The translations under genes and the position numbers were made by a program. Source: Prevotella sp. (GTDB taxonomy: Bacteria > Bacteroidota > Bacteroidia > Bacteroidales > Bacteroidaceae). Taken from it: a stretch of 64,000 bases of DNA. Shown here one piece after another: positions 44,916-54,695 of this stretch. Each line of letters begins with the position of its first letter. The first letter of the stretch is position 1. The notes under the pieces are model-generated. The model searched no databases, was not told the origin of the DNA, and was given only the letters and a program-made list of their open reading frames with translations. The stretch lies in NCBI GenBank assembly GCA_017557405.1, contig JAFYYV010000053.1, positions 1 to 64,000 of the forward strand, written 5' to 3'.

Positions 44916-46865
44916 TTAATCCTTCCGTAGAATTGACCTGATTGTATCAAAAATCGGCTTGAAGTTGTTCCAGCTTTCTTCCGAGATTTCTATTTCATCT
45001 AATGATATAGCATTTGCGAAATCATCTTTTTTTGCTAATATGTTTTCTTCTTGCTCATTATAAACAGCTTGCCCTCCATTGTTTTCAACAATTTTATGCT
45101 TGCCCCTATCTGATTGATTTGATAGTGTAAGCGTTTTATCATTCTTATGTCTACCTGTTTTTGCGGAGAATTCATCACCAAAGAACAAACTACAACCATT
45201 TTTCAATTTAGTGTGTATTTCAACGTCGCTAAATAGAAACTCAATAGAAATATCCTCTTCTCCGTTTATTCTTCGTGATTCTGGAAGAGGAATACAAAAG
45301 GCATAGACATTGTTACCAAAGTCTTTTATTTGCTGCCCATTCTTTTCTATATCCTCAACCGTTTTCTTTATGTCACGATCAAAAATACCAATAATAATAT
45401 TTTTGTTCCCTAGATGAGCTGATTGTTTTAACAAATTATTCAAGTTGGTTTCTCCGTCTGGCTGTTGATCTTCTTGTATAGTATCAAAATCTAAATCCGT
45501 AACGCCCAATTTTTCTTTTGCCTTTAATATATGTTTAATGTCTGTTTTACCCTCTGTTATAATCAAAGGCTTTGTCAATGATTCTAATTTCACGGTCAAA
45601 TCTTCGCATAGTTTGGCGAAACGATTGTTTTCGTCAATCATCAAGTTATAAACTTCCTCGTATAGGTCATTCTTTGTTGCAGAACAAGAAATCCCATTAT
45701 GATCCAAATCAAAAATCATATGTTTTCCCGATAACTCTGCCGCTAATCCCATATTCAAAAATGGAGAATGAGAACTTACAATGAATTGCACATTTGGGAA
45801 CAGAGCAAACATTTTAGGCAATATTTCTTTTTGTAGGGTAATATGCAAGTGCTTCTCTATTTCATCAATTACAACAATACCCTTAATTTTTTCAAGCGGC
45901 ATATTATTCTCATTATTATCAGCTTGATGGAGAATCTCCCCAAAGATAGATATTAATGCCAATTCTCCAGAAGATAATTGAAATATCGAAGGGCAAATCT
46001 GATAATGATGTTCGTTATCAACATCATTCATTATTGCTATTCTTGCCATTCCTCCATTTCTCTTTCCGATTCCAAATCTCACACTACCTTGATACTTTTT
46101 TGATGATAGTGTATTAGAAAGAATATTGTTTAGATTCGTTAATACAATATTCTCTTGCGCAGGAATAGTTATAGGAAAAACATTATTCTTACCATCCTTA
46201 AAAAGTTGTATCCTTTCACCATTTTTCAAGTCTAATAAAACATCTAACAACCAATTTGAAAAGGAAGTAATATCCGAAATGACCTCTATTTGATTCGGTA
46301 AATACCCACTAAATTTACTATCAATAGAGTATTTTAAGGGATTAGAATAGGAATCATTTAAGTATGCGGGCAATTCAAAACGATATGATGGGAAGTATGT
46401 TAACACATTTTGCTCAAACATTTTTTTTCTTATATCATTGTTTTGAACATTCCAATATTTGGAGAAGTTTTGCTGCTTTAGCCTTCTCTGAAAATTGTTA
46501 TAATCAATCTTATTGTCTACATCTATCGCAGTATCGTATTGTTCCTTAGTACATGTATCACGTACATCAATATAATCATAAATATCTTCACCATCTTTAA
46601 ATCTAAAGTATACTATAGATGGTTTGCTTGAATTTATATTATACAATGGTGAAGAAACACGATATAGTTTATTTTCCTTTCCCTCAAATTCTTGTGGATA
46701 AGCTGGTCGGGCAAGTTCATAAAAAGCATCTGCAATATGTGATAATATGGTTGTTTTACCTTTACCATTTATTGCAGTGATTACGTTAACTCCACTGTTT
46801 TTGAAATCTATTTCAAGATGTTCAAATGGAGCTCTATTGTCGAATATGATTTTCTCTAAATACAT
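44916..46865 (-). CDS. OLD-like AAA ATPase with TOPRIM domain inside the hsd operon
   Basis: 649 aa. ABC-type ATPase: Walker A INGKGKTTIL (about residues 33-42), signature LSSGELALISIFGE (about 300), Walker B KGIVVIDEIEKHLH and the switch VSSHSPFLNMG. It is followed by a TOPRIM domain with ITEGKTDIKH (about 440) and GIFDRDIKK. This is the OLD nuclease layout (ATPase plus TOPRIM), also seen in Gabija-A. It is an R-linked gene set between hsdS (12 nt) and hsdR (54 nt), reminiscent of rlo genes in other type I loci. A nuclease function in phage defense is likely. Confidence 0.83.
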   Translation of the reverse strand: MYLEKIIFDNRAPFEHLEIDFKNSGVNVITAINGKGKTTILSHIADAFYELARPAYPQEFEGKENKLYRVSSPLYNINSSKPSIVYFRFKDGEDIYDYIDVRDTCTKEQYDTAIDVDNKIDYNNFQRRLKQQNFSKYWNVQNNDIRKKMFEQNVLTYFPSYRFELPAYLNDSYSNPLKYSIDSKFSGYLPNQIEVISDITSFSNWLLDVLLDLKNGERIQLFKDGKNNVFPITIPAQENIVLTNLNNILSNTLSSKKYQGSVRFGIGKRNGGMARIAIMNDVDNEHHYQICPSIFQLSSGELALISIFGEILHQADNNENNMPLEKIKGIVVIDEIEKHLHITLQKEILPKMFALFPNVQFIVSSHSPFLNMGLAAELSGKHMIFDLDHNGISCSATKNDLYEEVYNLMIDENNRFAKLCEDLTVKLESLTKPLIITEGKTDIKHILKAKEKLGVTDLDFDTIQEDQQPDGETNLNNLLKQSAHLGNKNIIIGIFDRDIKKTVEDIEKNGQQIKDFGNNVYAFCIPLPESRRINGEEDISIEFLFSDVEIHTKLKNGCSLFFGDEFSAKTGRHKNDKTLTLSNQSDRGKHKIVENNGGQAVYNEQEENILAKKDDFANAISLDEIEISEESWNNFKPIFDTIRSILRKD

Positions 46866-46877
46866 AGTTCTCTTTTT

Positions 46878-47999
46878 TTATTCTGTTAAACTTCCCCGAA
46901 TCAGCACTGGGCATATTTTTTTGAGTTGTTCTTTAAGTGCCTCTGCTATGCGTTGGCGCTCGATATAACACTTATGGATGTTGACTATCTCACGTTGAAC
47001 AGAGATGTCTGGGATTGGGATAGCCACGTTATTCATATCATCCATCGTAAACACCTCTCTTGCACTGCCCCAAGAATTGAAACGCGCATAGCGATCGAAC
47101 TCTTTCCTTGACAGATAAAGAGCCAAAAACTGTAGATCTAAGATGTTTTCGTCCTTTGATTTGAATACCTTGTCAACAGAAGATACAACAACAGGATACT
47201 CTTGGTCATTATAAGCAAACGCCAACACTTTTTCATTACCTGTTGTTTGAACAAAGGCTATTTCCTTTGGACGTACAACAAGGTAGTTCCTTAGCTCATT
47301 CTTGTTGACTTTTGCATTAGTTAGTTTAAACTCTTTCGTAACAGAAACACTCCTTACCTCTTTTATCTTGTTATCGCTATTCTTTGTATTTGACTCAATA
47401 ATATACTCACCAATTTTTTCACAAGGAAACCTTCTTCTCAACTCCTCTATATACCCATCACAGACAAGTTTCAATTCTTCCACTTTGCTTTGATAGGCAG
47501 CAAGATTGTTTTGGAGTGCCAAATAAACATCAACGTATTTGCGCTGCTGTTCGATGGATGGAAGAGTGATGTCGATGTCACAAAGATCTTCCCAGTTGTA
47601 GAATTCTGTAGAACTACCCCATGAGTTAGTGATAACAAATCGATCAAACTCTGCTCTACAGAAATACATATATAACCATTCTTTCATAAGAAGATTATCA
47701 CAATCTTCCTTGACACGAAATGCAACATAATCCTCCGTAAAAATATGTGGTCTGGAATCATAATTGTAAGTAATACTGAATTTACTGCCATTACGGGAAG
47801 TTCGATGATTAAATACAAAAGTACCAGATCTTACAATCTGAAACTTTGACAAGTCACGGCCATTCAAATCCGCCTTTGTAGTCATCATTTCTTTCAGATT
47901 GCTTATTCCCCGTACATCATCAGGACCAAATAGTTCATCAGAATTAGTCTCTTCAACCAATTCTATTAGTTCACCTAATTTATACTTACTCAATCCCAT
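46878..47999 (-). CDS. hsdS: Type I restriction enzyme, S (specificity) subunit
   Basis: 373 aa. Two target-recognition halves, each ending in the conserved helix-start pattern: EFDRFVITNSWGSSTEFYNWEDLCDIDITLPSIEQQ and EFDRYARFNSWGSAREVFTMDDMNNVAIPIPDISVQ. It determines the bipartite site for both methylation and restriction. Its start overlaps the hsdM end by 14 nt (translational coupling). No inverted repeats or recombinase for domain shuffling are seen beside it. Confidence 0.92.
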   Translation of the reverse strand: MGLSKYKLGELIELVEETNSDELFGPDDVRGISNLKEMMTTKADLNGRDLSKFQIVRSGTFVFNHRTSRNGSKFSITYNYDSRPHIFTEDYVAFRVKEDCDNLLMKEWLYMYFCRAEFDRFVITNSWGSSTEFYNWEDLCDIDITLPSIEQQRKYVDVYLALQNNLAAYQSKVEELKLVCDGYIEELRRRFPCEKIGEYIIESNTKNSDNKIKEVRSVSVTKEFKLTNAKVNKNELRNYLVVRPKEIAFVQTTGNEKVLAFAYNDQEYPVVVSSVDKVFKSKDENILDLQFLALYLSRKEFDRYARFNSWGSAREVFTMDDMNNVAIPIPDISVQREIVNIHKCYIERQRIAEALKEQLKKICPVLIRGSLTE

Positions 48000-49596
48000 A
48001 GCCTATACCTTTAAACGCATCTTCAAGCATCTTTTGTGATTCTTTTTCTCGTTGCATCAGTTGTTTCATCTCCTGCTGAATGCGAGCCATTTCCTTGGGA
48101 TAGTCTATATCCAAATCGTGGTCAATGAACTCAATGTACTTGCTTGGTACCAGAGTCCAGCCATTCTGTTCAATCTCGTCAATGCCAACGCTGCGATACA
48201 GTTCAGGCACAGCAAAGTTGTTGCCGTCCGTTCCCTCAGACTGCCACTGATGATAGATGTCTGCCACGCGCTGTATCTGCTCCGTAATGAGACGTACCTT
48301 TTTCTTCTGTTCGCCTTTCACAGGGTTCTCCGTCCATTGGCGCAAGTCCATGAAGAGTATTTCATGTTCTCTATTACGGAGTTGTCTACCATGATACTTC
48401 CCGCCCTTCTTGTTCTGATTGAGAATCCAGAAGGTGACGCTGATATCTGTCGTTATGAACAACTCCCTGGGCAAGATGATGACGGCTTCTACCTTGTCGT
48501 TCTTTATCAGTTCCTTGCGGATTTCAAGTGCATCGGTGTCTCCCAAAGCGCCATTGGCCAAAAGGAATCCAGCCACACCCGAAAGTGGCTTCAGGTGAGA
48601 TAGCATGTGAAGAATCCACGCATAGTTGGCATTACTCTCCGGAGGAGTGGCGTAGTCTGTCCAACGAGGGTCGTTCTTCAAATTATCATTATACCAGCCT
48701 TTCAAGTTGAATGGTGGATTTGCCATGATATAGTCGAAGTAAAGACCTTTATGCAAGTCGTTGGTGAAAGTGGAATCGCTTTCAGAACCCAGATTATGAC
48801 TGATACCGCGCAGAGCGAGGTTCATCTTTGCCAAACGATAGGTGGCTGCTTCTTTCTCCTGGCCATATACATTGATACGACTGATGTCGCCTTGTTTGGC
48901 TTTTACCAGGTCGGTGCTCTGAATGAACATACCGCCAGAACCACAGCATGGGTCGTACAATGTGCCATCAAACGGCTCAATAACAGTAGCGATGAGCTGA
49001 ACAACATCATGTGGTGTGTAGAACTCACCTTCCTCTTTCGTCGCATTAACAGCAAACTCCTTCAGGAAGTATTCATATACGCGACCTATCAGGTCCTTCT
49101 CCTCACCAAAAGTCTTGTGGCTGATTTTGTTGACTTCGTCCACAATCTTCTTCATGTCGTTGGCTCCAAGATTGCGTTGGGTGAATGTACCTTCCACGAA
49201 ACAACCCTTCAGCGTAGGGTTCGTTTCGCCGATACTGCGCAGCGCAGTATCAAGAGCCACATTCAATTGAGGTGCAGCCGTGTTGATGATGGTTGACCAA
49301 CGAGCCTCTACCGGCAAATCGAAGGTACCATCAGCAAAAGTGGCATCATCGAAGAAAGCCTTGATAATCTCCTCGTTGTCTGGATCTAACCCTTCCTCAA
49401 TGAGTCGTTGACGAAGTGAAGCCACTCCATCCTCGTATTTCTCGCCCATAAAGCGGAGGAACACGAGAGTCAGCATCATATCACGCTTTTCAAAGAACGA
49501 TCCAGAGTTCTTTGCTTGTCTTAATATATCTCGACACTTGAACAATATATTGTCAAGGTTCAGTGTTTCTTCTTTCTTTGTTGATTTCTTTGCCAT
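47986..49596 (-). CDS. hsdM: Type I restriction enzyme, M (methylase) subunit
   Basis: 536-aa N6-adenine DNA methyltransferase. Helical N-terminal domain, motif I LYDPCCGSGGMFIQST (about residue 215), catalytic motif IV DYIMANPPFNLKGW (about 290). It is the first gene of the long operon hsdM-hsdS-OLD-hsdR-DUF262-DUF1848-RecQ fusion-coiled coil-zinc ribbon, read from the shared-type promoter at 49623-49653. Confidence 0.95.
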   Translation of the reverse strand: MAKKSTKKEETLNLDNILFKCRDILRQAKNSGSFFEKRDMMLTLVFLRFMGEKYEDGVASLRQRLIEEGLDPDNEEIIKAFFDDATFADGTFDLPVEARWSTIINTAAPQLNVALDTALRSIGETNPTLKGCFVEGTFTQRNLGANDMKKIVDEVNKISHKTFGEEKDLIGRVYEYFLKEFAVNATKEEGEFYTPHDVVQLIATVIEPFDGTLYDPCCGSGGMFIQSTDLVKAKQGDISRINVYGQEKEAATYRLAKMNLALRGISHNLGSESDSTFTNDLHKGLYFDYIMANPPFNLKGWYNDNLKNDPRWTDYATPPESNANYAWILHMLSHLKPLSGVAGFLLANGALGDTDALEIRKELIKNDKVEAVIILPRELFITTDISVTFWILNQNKKGGKYHGRQLRNREHEILFMDLRQWTENPVKGEQKKKVRLITEQIQRVADIYHQWQSEGTDGNNFAVPELYRSVGIDEIEQNGWTLVPSKYIEFIDHDLDIDYPKEMARIQQEMKQLMQREKESQKMLEDAFKGIGYGIE

Positions 49597-49622
49597 TTAT
49601 CTTATTGTTTTCTTTTCGTTTG

Positions 49623-49653
49623 CAAAATTACTCACTTACTATGCAGGTTTTCT
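49623..49653 (-). promoter_or_regulatory. Island promoter D with shared upstream motif (before hsdM)
   Basis: Minus strand: AGAAAACCTGCATAGTAAG begins 23 nt before the -7 box TAATTTTG (49623-49630). The hsdM ATG follows 26 nt after the box. The same motif and spacing occur in three other promoters of the island. Confidence 0.8.
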
Positions 49654-49680
49654 TCGTTGCTCTGCGATAATTATTAAAGA

Positions 49681-51885
49681 TTATAGATTCAGTTTCCCAG
49701 TAACTGCATCGAAAATCAGTGCATCTCTGAATTCTTTCAGTGATGGGACAACAACTCCCAGATCTTCGTGGATACTATCAATTTCATACACAATAGGTCT
49801 GAGGAATTTCACAATACGCTGCTGCTGTTCCAAAGAAGGAAAGTAGCACAATGTCGAATTGATAGCCATAGCCGAAAGGTTTGGGATGCCCATTCCCTGT
49901 GAGAGGGAAGAAAAGTACTTGGACATCGCCTGAAGCATATAAGACGAAAAGTCTTTGTCTACAAAATAATTTGTGGAATCAAGAATTCGCATCCTATAAA
50001 TCATATTGCCCAGTATGCCCTCCCTGCCTTCGAACACTTCTCCTGCGTTATACCCTGTACGGATGATGAGCATATCGTCATCAGTAACTATTACTGACTT
50101 ATCTGTAAGCGCTACGAACTCAGTAGATTCTTCATTTCGTAAAGACTTTACGGTTAAGAGTGCTTTAGTTCCTGGTTCAAAAGATTGTCGAGGAGCCATT
50201 TTGCACTCAAAAATATTTTGGAGCGCAACATGCTTCCAATTAGTGGGAATTTTACCAGCCCATTGTGATTTTTGGGATGCAAATTCATCATCGAGATTAA
50301 CTCTATCAGGCATTTGCAATGCTTCAATCTCTCTTATATATTTAGAAACATAATAGAGCGTATCTTTTAAATCGCTGTGAAGTTCGTTGGAAGAAACTTT
50401 ACTTTCAGGATTCTGAGAAAAAAATGCGTTAAAGTTTACCGTGTAATCAACAGTGGTCTTTTCATAAAGCACAGTCCACGAACCATTTTCAGAAATGTCA
50501 TAACCTTGGTTCAACAATTCATCAAGACCTTTGGCACTATTGGAAATGGTTGTTTTAATTGTACCACCATAACTACGGTTTTGCAAAGTCACATTATATG
50601 TAGCAAAATCCGAAGTTGGGATAAGTTTTGAGAAAAGATTTTTTTTCTCATTCCCTTCAAGTTCAAGAATAAGTTCATCGTGTATGATAGTATGAGAAGG
50701 TACATATTTCTCCATGAGTTGAAGATCTATCAGTTGAACCATTTGTTTCTTCTTTTGAGCCTTATTCTTATTCAGTATCCATACGAACTTGTCTATTCCA
50801 GTAAAAGCTGATTTTACCTTTGGAATACGAACAATCGAGTCTACGTAGTCCATGCTGAATAGCCAAGAACGGACATCTACACTCTGCATATTGAATAGTG
50901 GTCCTCCTGCTGTAATAACTGCGGCTTTTCCGCTGTCCGTTAGGCGATTAATAATCATCTGAATGAAGTACATCTCTGGACTAACCTTAGAAGATATACC
51001 ATTTACATATGCATCATTGACAGCCATGTCTTTAATATCATGCTCCGACAAACGGCCACCAATAGGAAGGTCAGCTACGACGAAGTCGAATTTCATTCCT
51101 TCAAAACTCTCTTTCACGAGAGCGTTTGAGACTTCCACATGAAGATTGTCAAGGCCAAGTAAGAGTTTCAAAGCCTTAGACAAAGCAACTGCACCCATAT
51201 ATATGTCAGTGCCGAAACATTCATAGTTTTCAAAGATGTTTTTCTTTAATCCTGCTTGTGCAATAGCATTCAGCATGAGTGAAGATCCACAGACAGGATC
51301 AAAGATGGTGGCATCAACACGGACATCTGTTTTCTGAAACAAAAGGGCTGCTATTATTTCACCATATTCTTTAGGAGAGAAAAATTGACCAGCACTTCTT
51401 GAACGCATTGACATGAGCAATTCATAAATAAGTTCTGCATCTAAAGGCTCTGTCAGATTTATTTGACTGACACTCTGAAGCAACTTATAGAAAGCGCGTG
51501 ACTGCTTCATTATAGACAAATTCCGATTGAAACCCAACCCATTGAGAGTATTTTTAGTTTCAATATCGAAGCCATTAAGCCATCGATCAAAACGGTCTGT
51601 AAAATCCACCTCACTTTTAAGCAAGTCGTCAAGAGATTTTCCACTATTATTATAGAAAGTCAAGCCGTTTGTTAATTCATACAAGTGAAGATCGTCAACC
51701 ATGGAATGAGCAAAAGCGTTACGCACTTGCTTATAGTAAGGCAGAAATAGACAATCCATCCTTCGGAGGAAAAGGAAGGCAATAACAGCCTGTCCAATGT
51801 CATTTATTGGAAACATGCGTAATTCTGACGCAAGTTTCCAAAGTGATTTGTTCTGTTCTTCCGTATTTATATTGTTCTTTATCAT
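49681..51885 (-). CDS. HsdM-HsdS fusion with degenerate methylase motif
   Basis: 734 aa. Residues about 10-430 have the HsdM layout, with SAGQFFSPKEYGEIIA and motif I IFDPVCGSSLMLN (about 195-204), but the position of the catalytic NPPF reads ADLPIGG (271-277), so adenine methylation is doubtful. The C-terminal part (about 555-734) is a single target-recognition half (WKHVALQNIFECKMAPRQ...CYFPSLEQQQRIVKFLRPIVYEID). It therefore looks like a DNA-binding pseudo-methylase rather than a modification enzyme. It has its own copy of the island promoter and stands alone between the AAA pair and hsdM. An active but divergent methylase cannot be excluded. Confidence 0.75.
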   Translation of the reverse strand: MIKNNINTEEQNKSLWKLASELRMFPINDIGQAVIAFLFLRRMDCLFLPYYKQVRNAFAHSMVDDLHLYELTNGLTFYNNSGKSLDDLLKSEVDFTDRFDRWLNGFDIETKNTLNGLGFNRNLSIMKQSRAFYKLLQSVSQINLTEPLDAELIYELLMSMRSRSAGQFFSPKEYGEIIAALLFQKTDVRVDATIFDPVCGSSLMLNAIAQAGLKKNIFENYECFGTDIYMGAVALSKALKLLLGLDNLHVEVSNALVKESFEGMKFDFVVADLPIGGRLSEHDIKDMAVNDAYVNGISSKVSPEMYFIQMIINRLTDSGKAAVITAGGPLFNMQSVDVRSWLFSMDYVDSIVRIPKVKSAFTGIDKFVWILNKNKAQKKKQMVQLIDLQLMEKYVPSHTIIHDELILELEGNEKKNLFSKLIPTSDFATYNVTLQNRSYGGTIKTTISNSAKGLDELLNQGYDISENGSWTVLYEKTTVDYTVNFNAFFSQNPESKVSSNELHSDLKDTLYYVSKYIREIEALQMPDRVNLDDEFASQKSQWAGKIPTNWKHVALQNIFECKMAPRQSFEPGTKALLTVKSLRNEESTEFVALTDKSVIVTDDDMLIIRTGYNAGEVFEGREGILGNMIYRMRILDSTNYFVDKDFSSYMLQAMSKYFSSLSQGMGIPNLSAMAINSTLCYFPSLEQQQRIVKFLRPIVYEIDSIHEDLGVVVPSLKEFRDALIFDAVTGKLNL

Positions 51886-51893
51886 TATGAGTG

Positions 51894-51924
51894 CAAAATT
51901 AATGTCTTACTATGCAGGTTTTCT
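51894..51924 (-). promoter_or_regulatory. Island promoter C with shared upstream motif (before the HsdM-S fusion)
   Basis: Minus strand: AGAAAACCTGCATAGTAAG, 23-nt offset, TAATTTTG (51894-51901). The ATG is 8 nt after the box, so the leader is very short. Confidence 0.8.
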
Positions 51925-51927
51925 ACA

Positions 51928-53046
51928 TTATTCATAAAATCTTTCTAAGCGATTAACGAGGTCCTTAGGCGAAATCTTCGTAGGATTGGCTTTGGCATCT
52001 TGCCCAAACCTGAACTGAGGACGAGGATTGTTCTTGTCAAATTTTTCTCTCGCGTATCGTACTATTGAGCATACCTTTTTCATAATAATCTGCCGTTCTT
52101 TTTCAGGAGTTATAGATGTGGTATTAATACCATCCGAATAGAGGCTTTCTATCGTAAACTTCTGATCCCATTTCATATGGTCTTTATTATCATACATGCC
52201 AAAACCATGCTCAGCTGTTATGATGGAATAGTTTGTTACTATCTTACGATTATGCATATCCTCAAACATCTTAGGAGGGTTAAAATCACCAGCAAGAAAC
52301 TCCACCTTAATACGAAGGTCATTTATCTTTTCAATAATGGGCTGAAGACCTGTTACGATATTGCGGAATGCCTCTTTCCTATTTTCTTCAGATGTTCCTA
52401 CTTTTGCATTGTCAAAAATAATCAGTAAATGGCAGTAGGATCTCTGAAGCTTTTTACCCAATAACCGAGAAAGTATTCCTATAAGACACTTACCTTCTTT
52501 ATCATCATCAAACAGATATTTGTCAATAACCACAATGCTGTTACAAGGTAGTATCATATCTTCCGGTATTAAGTCTGCAAAAGTCAGATGACGTGGTTTA
52601 GTTGCAAGGTCATATTCAACAGCATTGTCCTTTATTTCTCTTTCACAAAACTCTGTATGCCGCCTAGTAAGAATGGAAAAATCCATATTGTCTTCCGACA
52701 TGCACAAAACGCCAAAAGAGTTTTTGATATTTTCGGCGGTCTTTTCATCTACGTCGAGCACAAATATACCATCAGGGATTTTTCCTATTGCTGAATAATT
52801 ACCATTCTTTATTTGATCAAAAATCTCTTTGGCCGCAGAAAATGTTACATTAACATGCTCTTCCTGGAAGTCAAAGAACGGATTTGTACCATATCCTAAG
52901 CTTTCGTCATCGGGAATGAGAAGCTTGTCCAGTTGATCATCTGTCATATCAACATAAACCTTCGTCTGCTTGGATAAAATATTATATTCAAGTGACGAGT
53001 CTTCCATGCTCTCAAAAGCCTTCTTTGTCAGATATACACTAGCCAT
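51928..53046 (-). CDS. Unknown partner of the AAA(DUF3696) ATPase
   Basis: 372 aa; the family is not recognised. Visible features: an N-terminal region ending near FFDFQEEHVNVTFSAAKEIFDQI, a hydrophobic beta-strand IVVIDKYLFDD and LLIIFDNAKVGTSEENRKEAFRNI, then FEDMHNRKIVTNYSIITAEHGFGMYD, which resembles the H-x-R/K strand motif of phospholipase-D-like or similar effector folds (weak inference). The C-terminus is basic. The frame reaches 10 codons upstream, but ATG 53046 overlaps the AAA stop by 8 nt (ATGGCTAG), indicating tight coupling to the ATPase. Confidence 0.7.
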   Translation of the reverse strand: MASVYLTKKAFESMEDSSLEYNILSKQTKVYVDMTDDQLDKLLIPDDESLGYGTNPFFDFQEEHVNVTFSAAKEIFDQIKNGNYSAIGKIPDGIFVLDVDEKTAENIKNSFGVLCMSEDNMDFSILTRRHTEFCEREIKDNAVEYDLATKPRHLTFADLIPEDMILPCNSIVVIDKYLFDDDKEGKCLIGILSRLLGKKLQRSYCHLLIIFDNAKVGTSEENRKEAFRNIVTGLQPIIEKINDLRIKVEFLAGDFNPPKMFEDMHNRKIVTNYSIITAEHGFGMYDNKDHMKWDQKFTIESLYSDGINTTSITPEKERQIIMKKVCSIVRYAREKFDKNNPRPQFRFGQDAKANPTKISPKDLVNRLERFYE

Positions 53047-54631
53047 TAAACTGCCTTTCCACTTTATTAAGATCACGATTCAATCTACCGGCTTCATCAA
53101 AGAAGCCAGACCCGAAGGAATTTTCAAAGCGCCCATTGCTTAAAAACGTCATTAAATACGGGTGCGCATCTTCTGGGAAGAAATAAACTTTAATCCATTC
53201 GTTGATTTCATCTTCGTCAGCTTCCTCCTTCTTTATCTCCTGTGCAAAGATAACCTGCATCTTTCTTACTAGGTATTCTGAATGCGTCTCAACAAGTATT
53301 TGAAACTTATATTCATGTGATATCTCAAAGAAGAGGTCAGCCAGCAGACTTTGTACTTTTGGGTGTAGGTTTTGTTCTGGCTCTTCGATAAGAACCATAG
53401 GCTTCTTAGATGTGTACTCGTAATTTTTCATCAGTGTAGCTACTTTTAGCAGAAGAATCATTAACTGTATTGACCCCATGCCCTTGTCAGCAAGTGCCAT
53501 CCACTTTCCAGTAGCATCCATGATGTCCACGGAATAAGATTCGTTGTCATAACTGCAGATGTGTAGTCCTGTTCCAATTCCGAATAACTTCATATATTTG
53601 AGTACAAAGATCTCAGGCAAGGTCAATTCATAACCTTGTTGTTCCAAAACTTCGACAGAGCCATTAGCATCATCTTTTCCTATGCCAGCCTTAAAGAACG
53701 CATGAATAGTCTGCGCAGTATAATCAGACTTGTCGTAGGTTGTATAGAAAGCTCTTTGAGAAGCAGCATGGGCCGCCATGTACTCAAATTGATAATTGCT
53801 GATAACTGTTGTCAGAGATAATATGGACGCTGCTATATCAGCCTCCCGTGAAAGCAAATATTTTCTAGCATCTTTCACATTCTTGCTGTCTTCCTTACTG
53901 TCTTTCTGGTGAGCTATCCCTATGAAACCGTCCATGAGATGGATTATAAAGAATGGTGCGGTATCATCAGTAAAGGAGGTGATTGCGAATGTGAAAGAGT
54001 TCCTATCTATTGATTTTTCTAAACGTATTAATCGACTTTTGAGTGATTGTATTTCACTGTTAAGCTTTGAGATTTCCATAAAATCTGTCATATCCTTAAG
54101 GCGCAACTCCATTTTTTGAAGAGATTCCTTCATGATATTGACTGCCATTTCATTGCTACTATCCTCATTAGAATCACCAAATGAAATATACATTGAGTGT
54201 GTTTTCTCAAAATCAAACTCATATGTTATATTTAGGTTCCTGTCTTGAATACTGACAAAAGATATAAGACCAAATGAATTTGCGGTGGATTCAGATGATA
54301 TTACCCCTAATGTAATATCAAACTCATTCAATGAAATGGAAAACGTTATCACATCTTTAAGAGGAAGACAATTATTATTAAGCGCACGTACAAAGGAAGA
54401 CACATGAACGTTATCAATATCAAAGAAGAATTTCCTATTTTCCCTATCGTTAAGCAGAGTTTGAGTAGTGTTAACACGTGGGGATTTTAGAAAATTCATA
54501 GCAAGCATAGCTGCCTTCACAATTGTTGATTTTCCAGAGTTGTTTCCTCCAGACAGTAATGTGAGACTGCCTAATTCAAGTGGATCAAAGTCCACAAATC
54601 GACGGAAATTCTTAAATCCTATTTTTTTCAT
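53039..54631 (-). CDS. AAA family ATPase with DUF3696 C-terminus
   Basis: 530 aa, SMC/RecF-like ATPase. Walker A LLSGGNNSGKSTIVKAA (about residues 27-42), a long central part with a coiled coil (SKLNSEIQSLKSRLIRLEKSID), signature-like MGSIQLMILLLKV, Walker B PMVLIEEPEQNLHP (about 425), switch LVETHSEYLVRKMQ, and the DUF3696 end FLSNGRFENSFGSGFFDEAG. ATPases of this type act with a toxic or nuclease partner in several defense systems; here the partner is the overlapping downstream gene. It has its own island promoter. Confidence 0.85.
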   Translation of the reverse strand: MKKIGFKNFRRFVDFDPLELGSLTLLSGGNNSGKSTIVKAAMLAMNFLKSPRVNTTQTLLNDRENRKFFFDIDNVHVSSFVRALNNNCLPLKDVITFSISLNEFDITLGVISSESTANSFGLISFVSIQDRNLNITYEFDFEKTHSMYISFGDSNEDSSNEMAVNIMKESLQKMELRLKDMTDFMEISKLNSEIQSLKSRLIRLEKSIDRNSFTFAITSFTDDTAPFFIIHLMDGFIGIAHQKDSKEDSKNVKDARKYLLSREADIAASILSLTTVISNYQFEYMAAHAASQRAFYTTYDKSDYTAQTIHAFFKAGIGKDDANGSVEVLEQQGYELTLPEIFVLKYMKLFGIGTGLHICSYDNESYSVDIMDATGKWMALADKGMGSIQLMILLLKVATLMKNYEYTSKKPMVLIEEPEQNLHPKVQSLLADLFFEISHEYKFQILVETHSEYLVRKMQVIFAQEIKKEEADEDEINEWIKVYFFPEDAHPYLMTFLSNGRFENSFGSGFFDEAGRLNRDLNKVERQFNG

Positions 54632-54648
54632 TATTCGTATTATTGCTA

Positions 54649-54679
54649 CAAAGTTAAATATTTAGTACGCAGGTTTTCT
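54649..54679 (-). promoter_or_regulatory. Island promoter B with shared upstream motif (before the AAA pair)
   Basis: Minus strand: AGAAAACCTGCGTACTAAA (two substitutions in the core) starts 23 nt before TAACTTTG (54649-54656). The ATG follows after 17 nt. Confidence 0.75.
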
Positions 54680-54695
54680 TTATCGTTTTATAATA

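Noticed and set aside
46878..47999. Phase-variable hsdS shufflon
   Set aside because: There is only one S gene in the operon, with no recombinase or inverted repeats around it. The second recognition domain at 49681-51885 shows no long identity with it.
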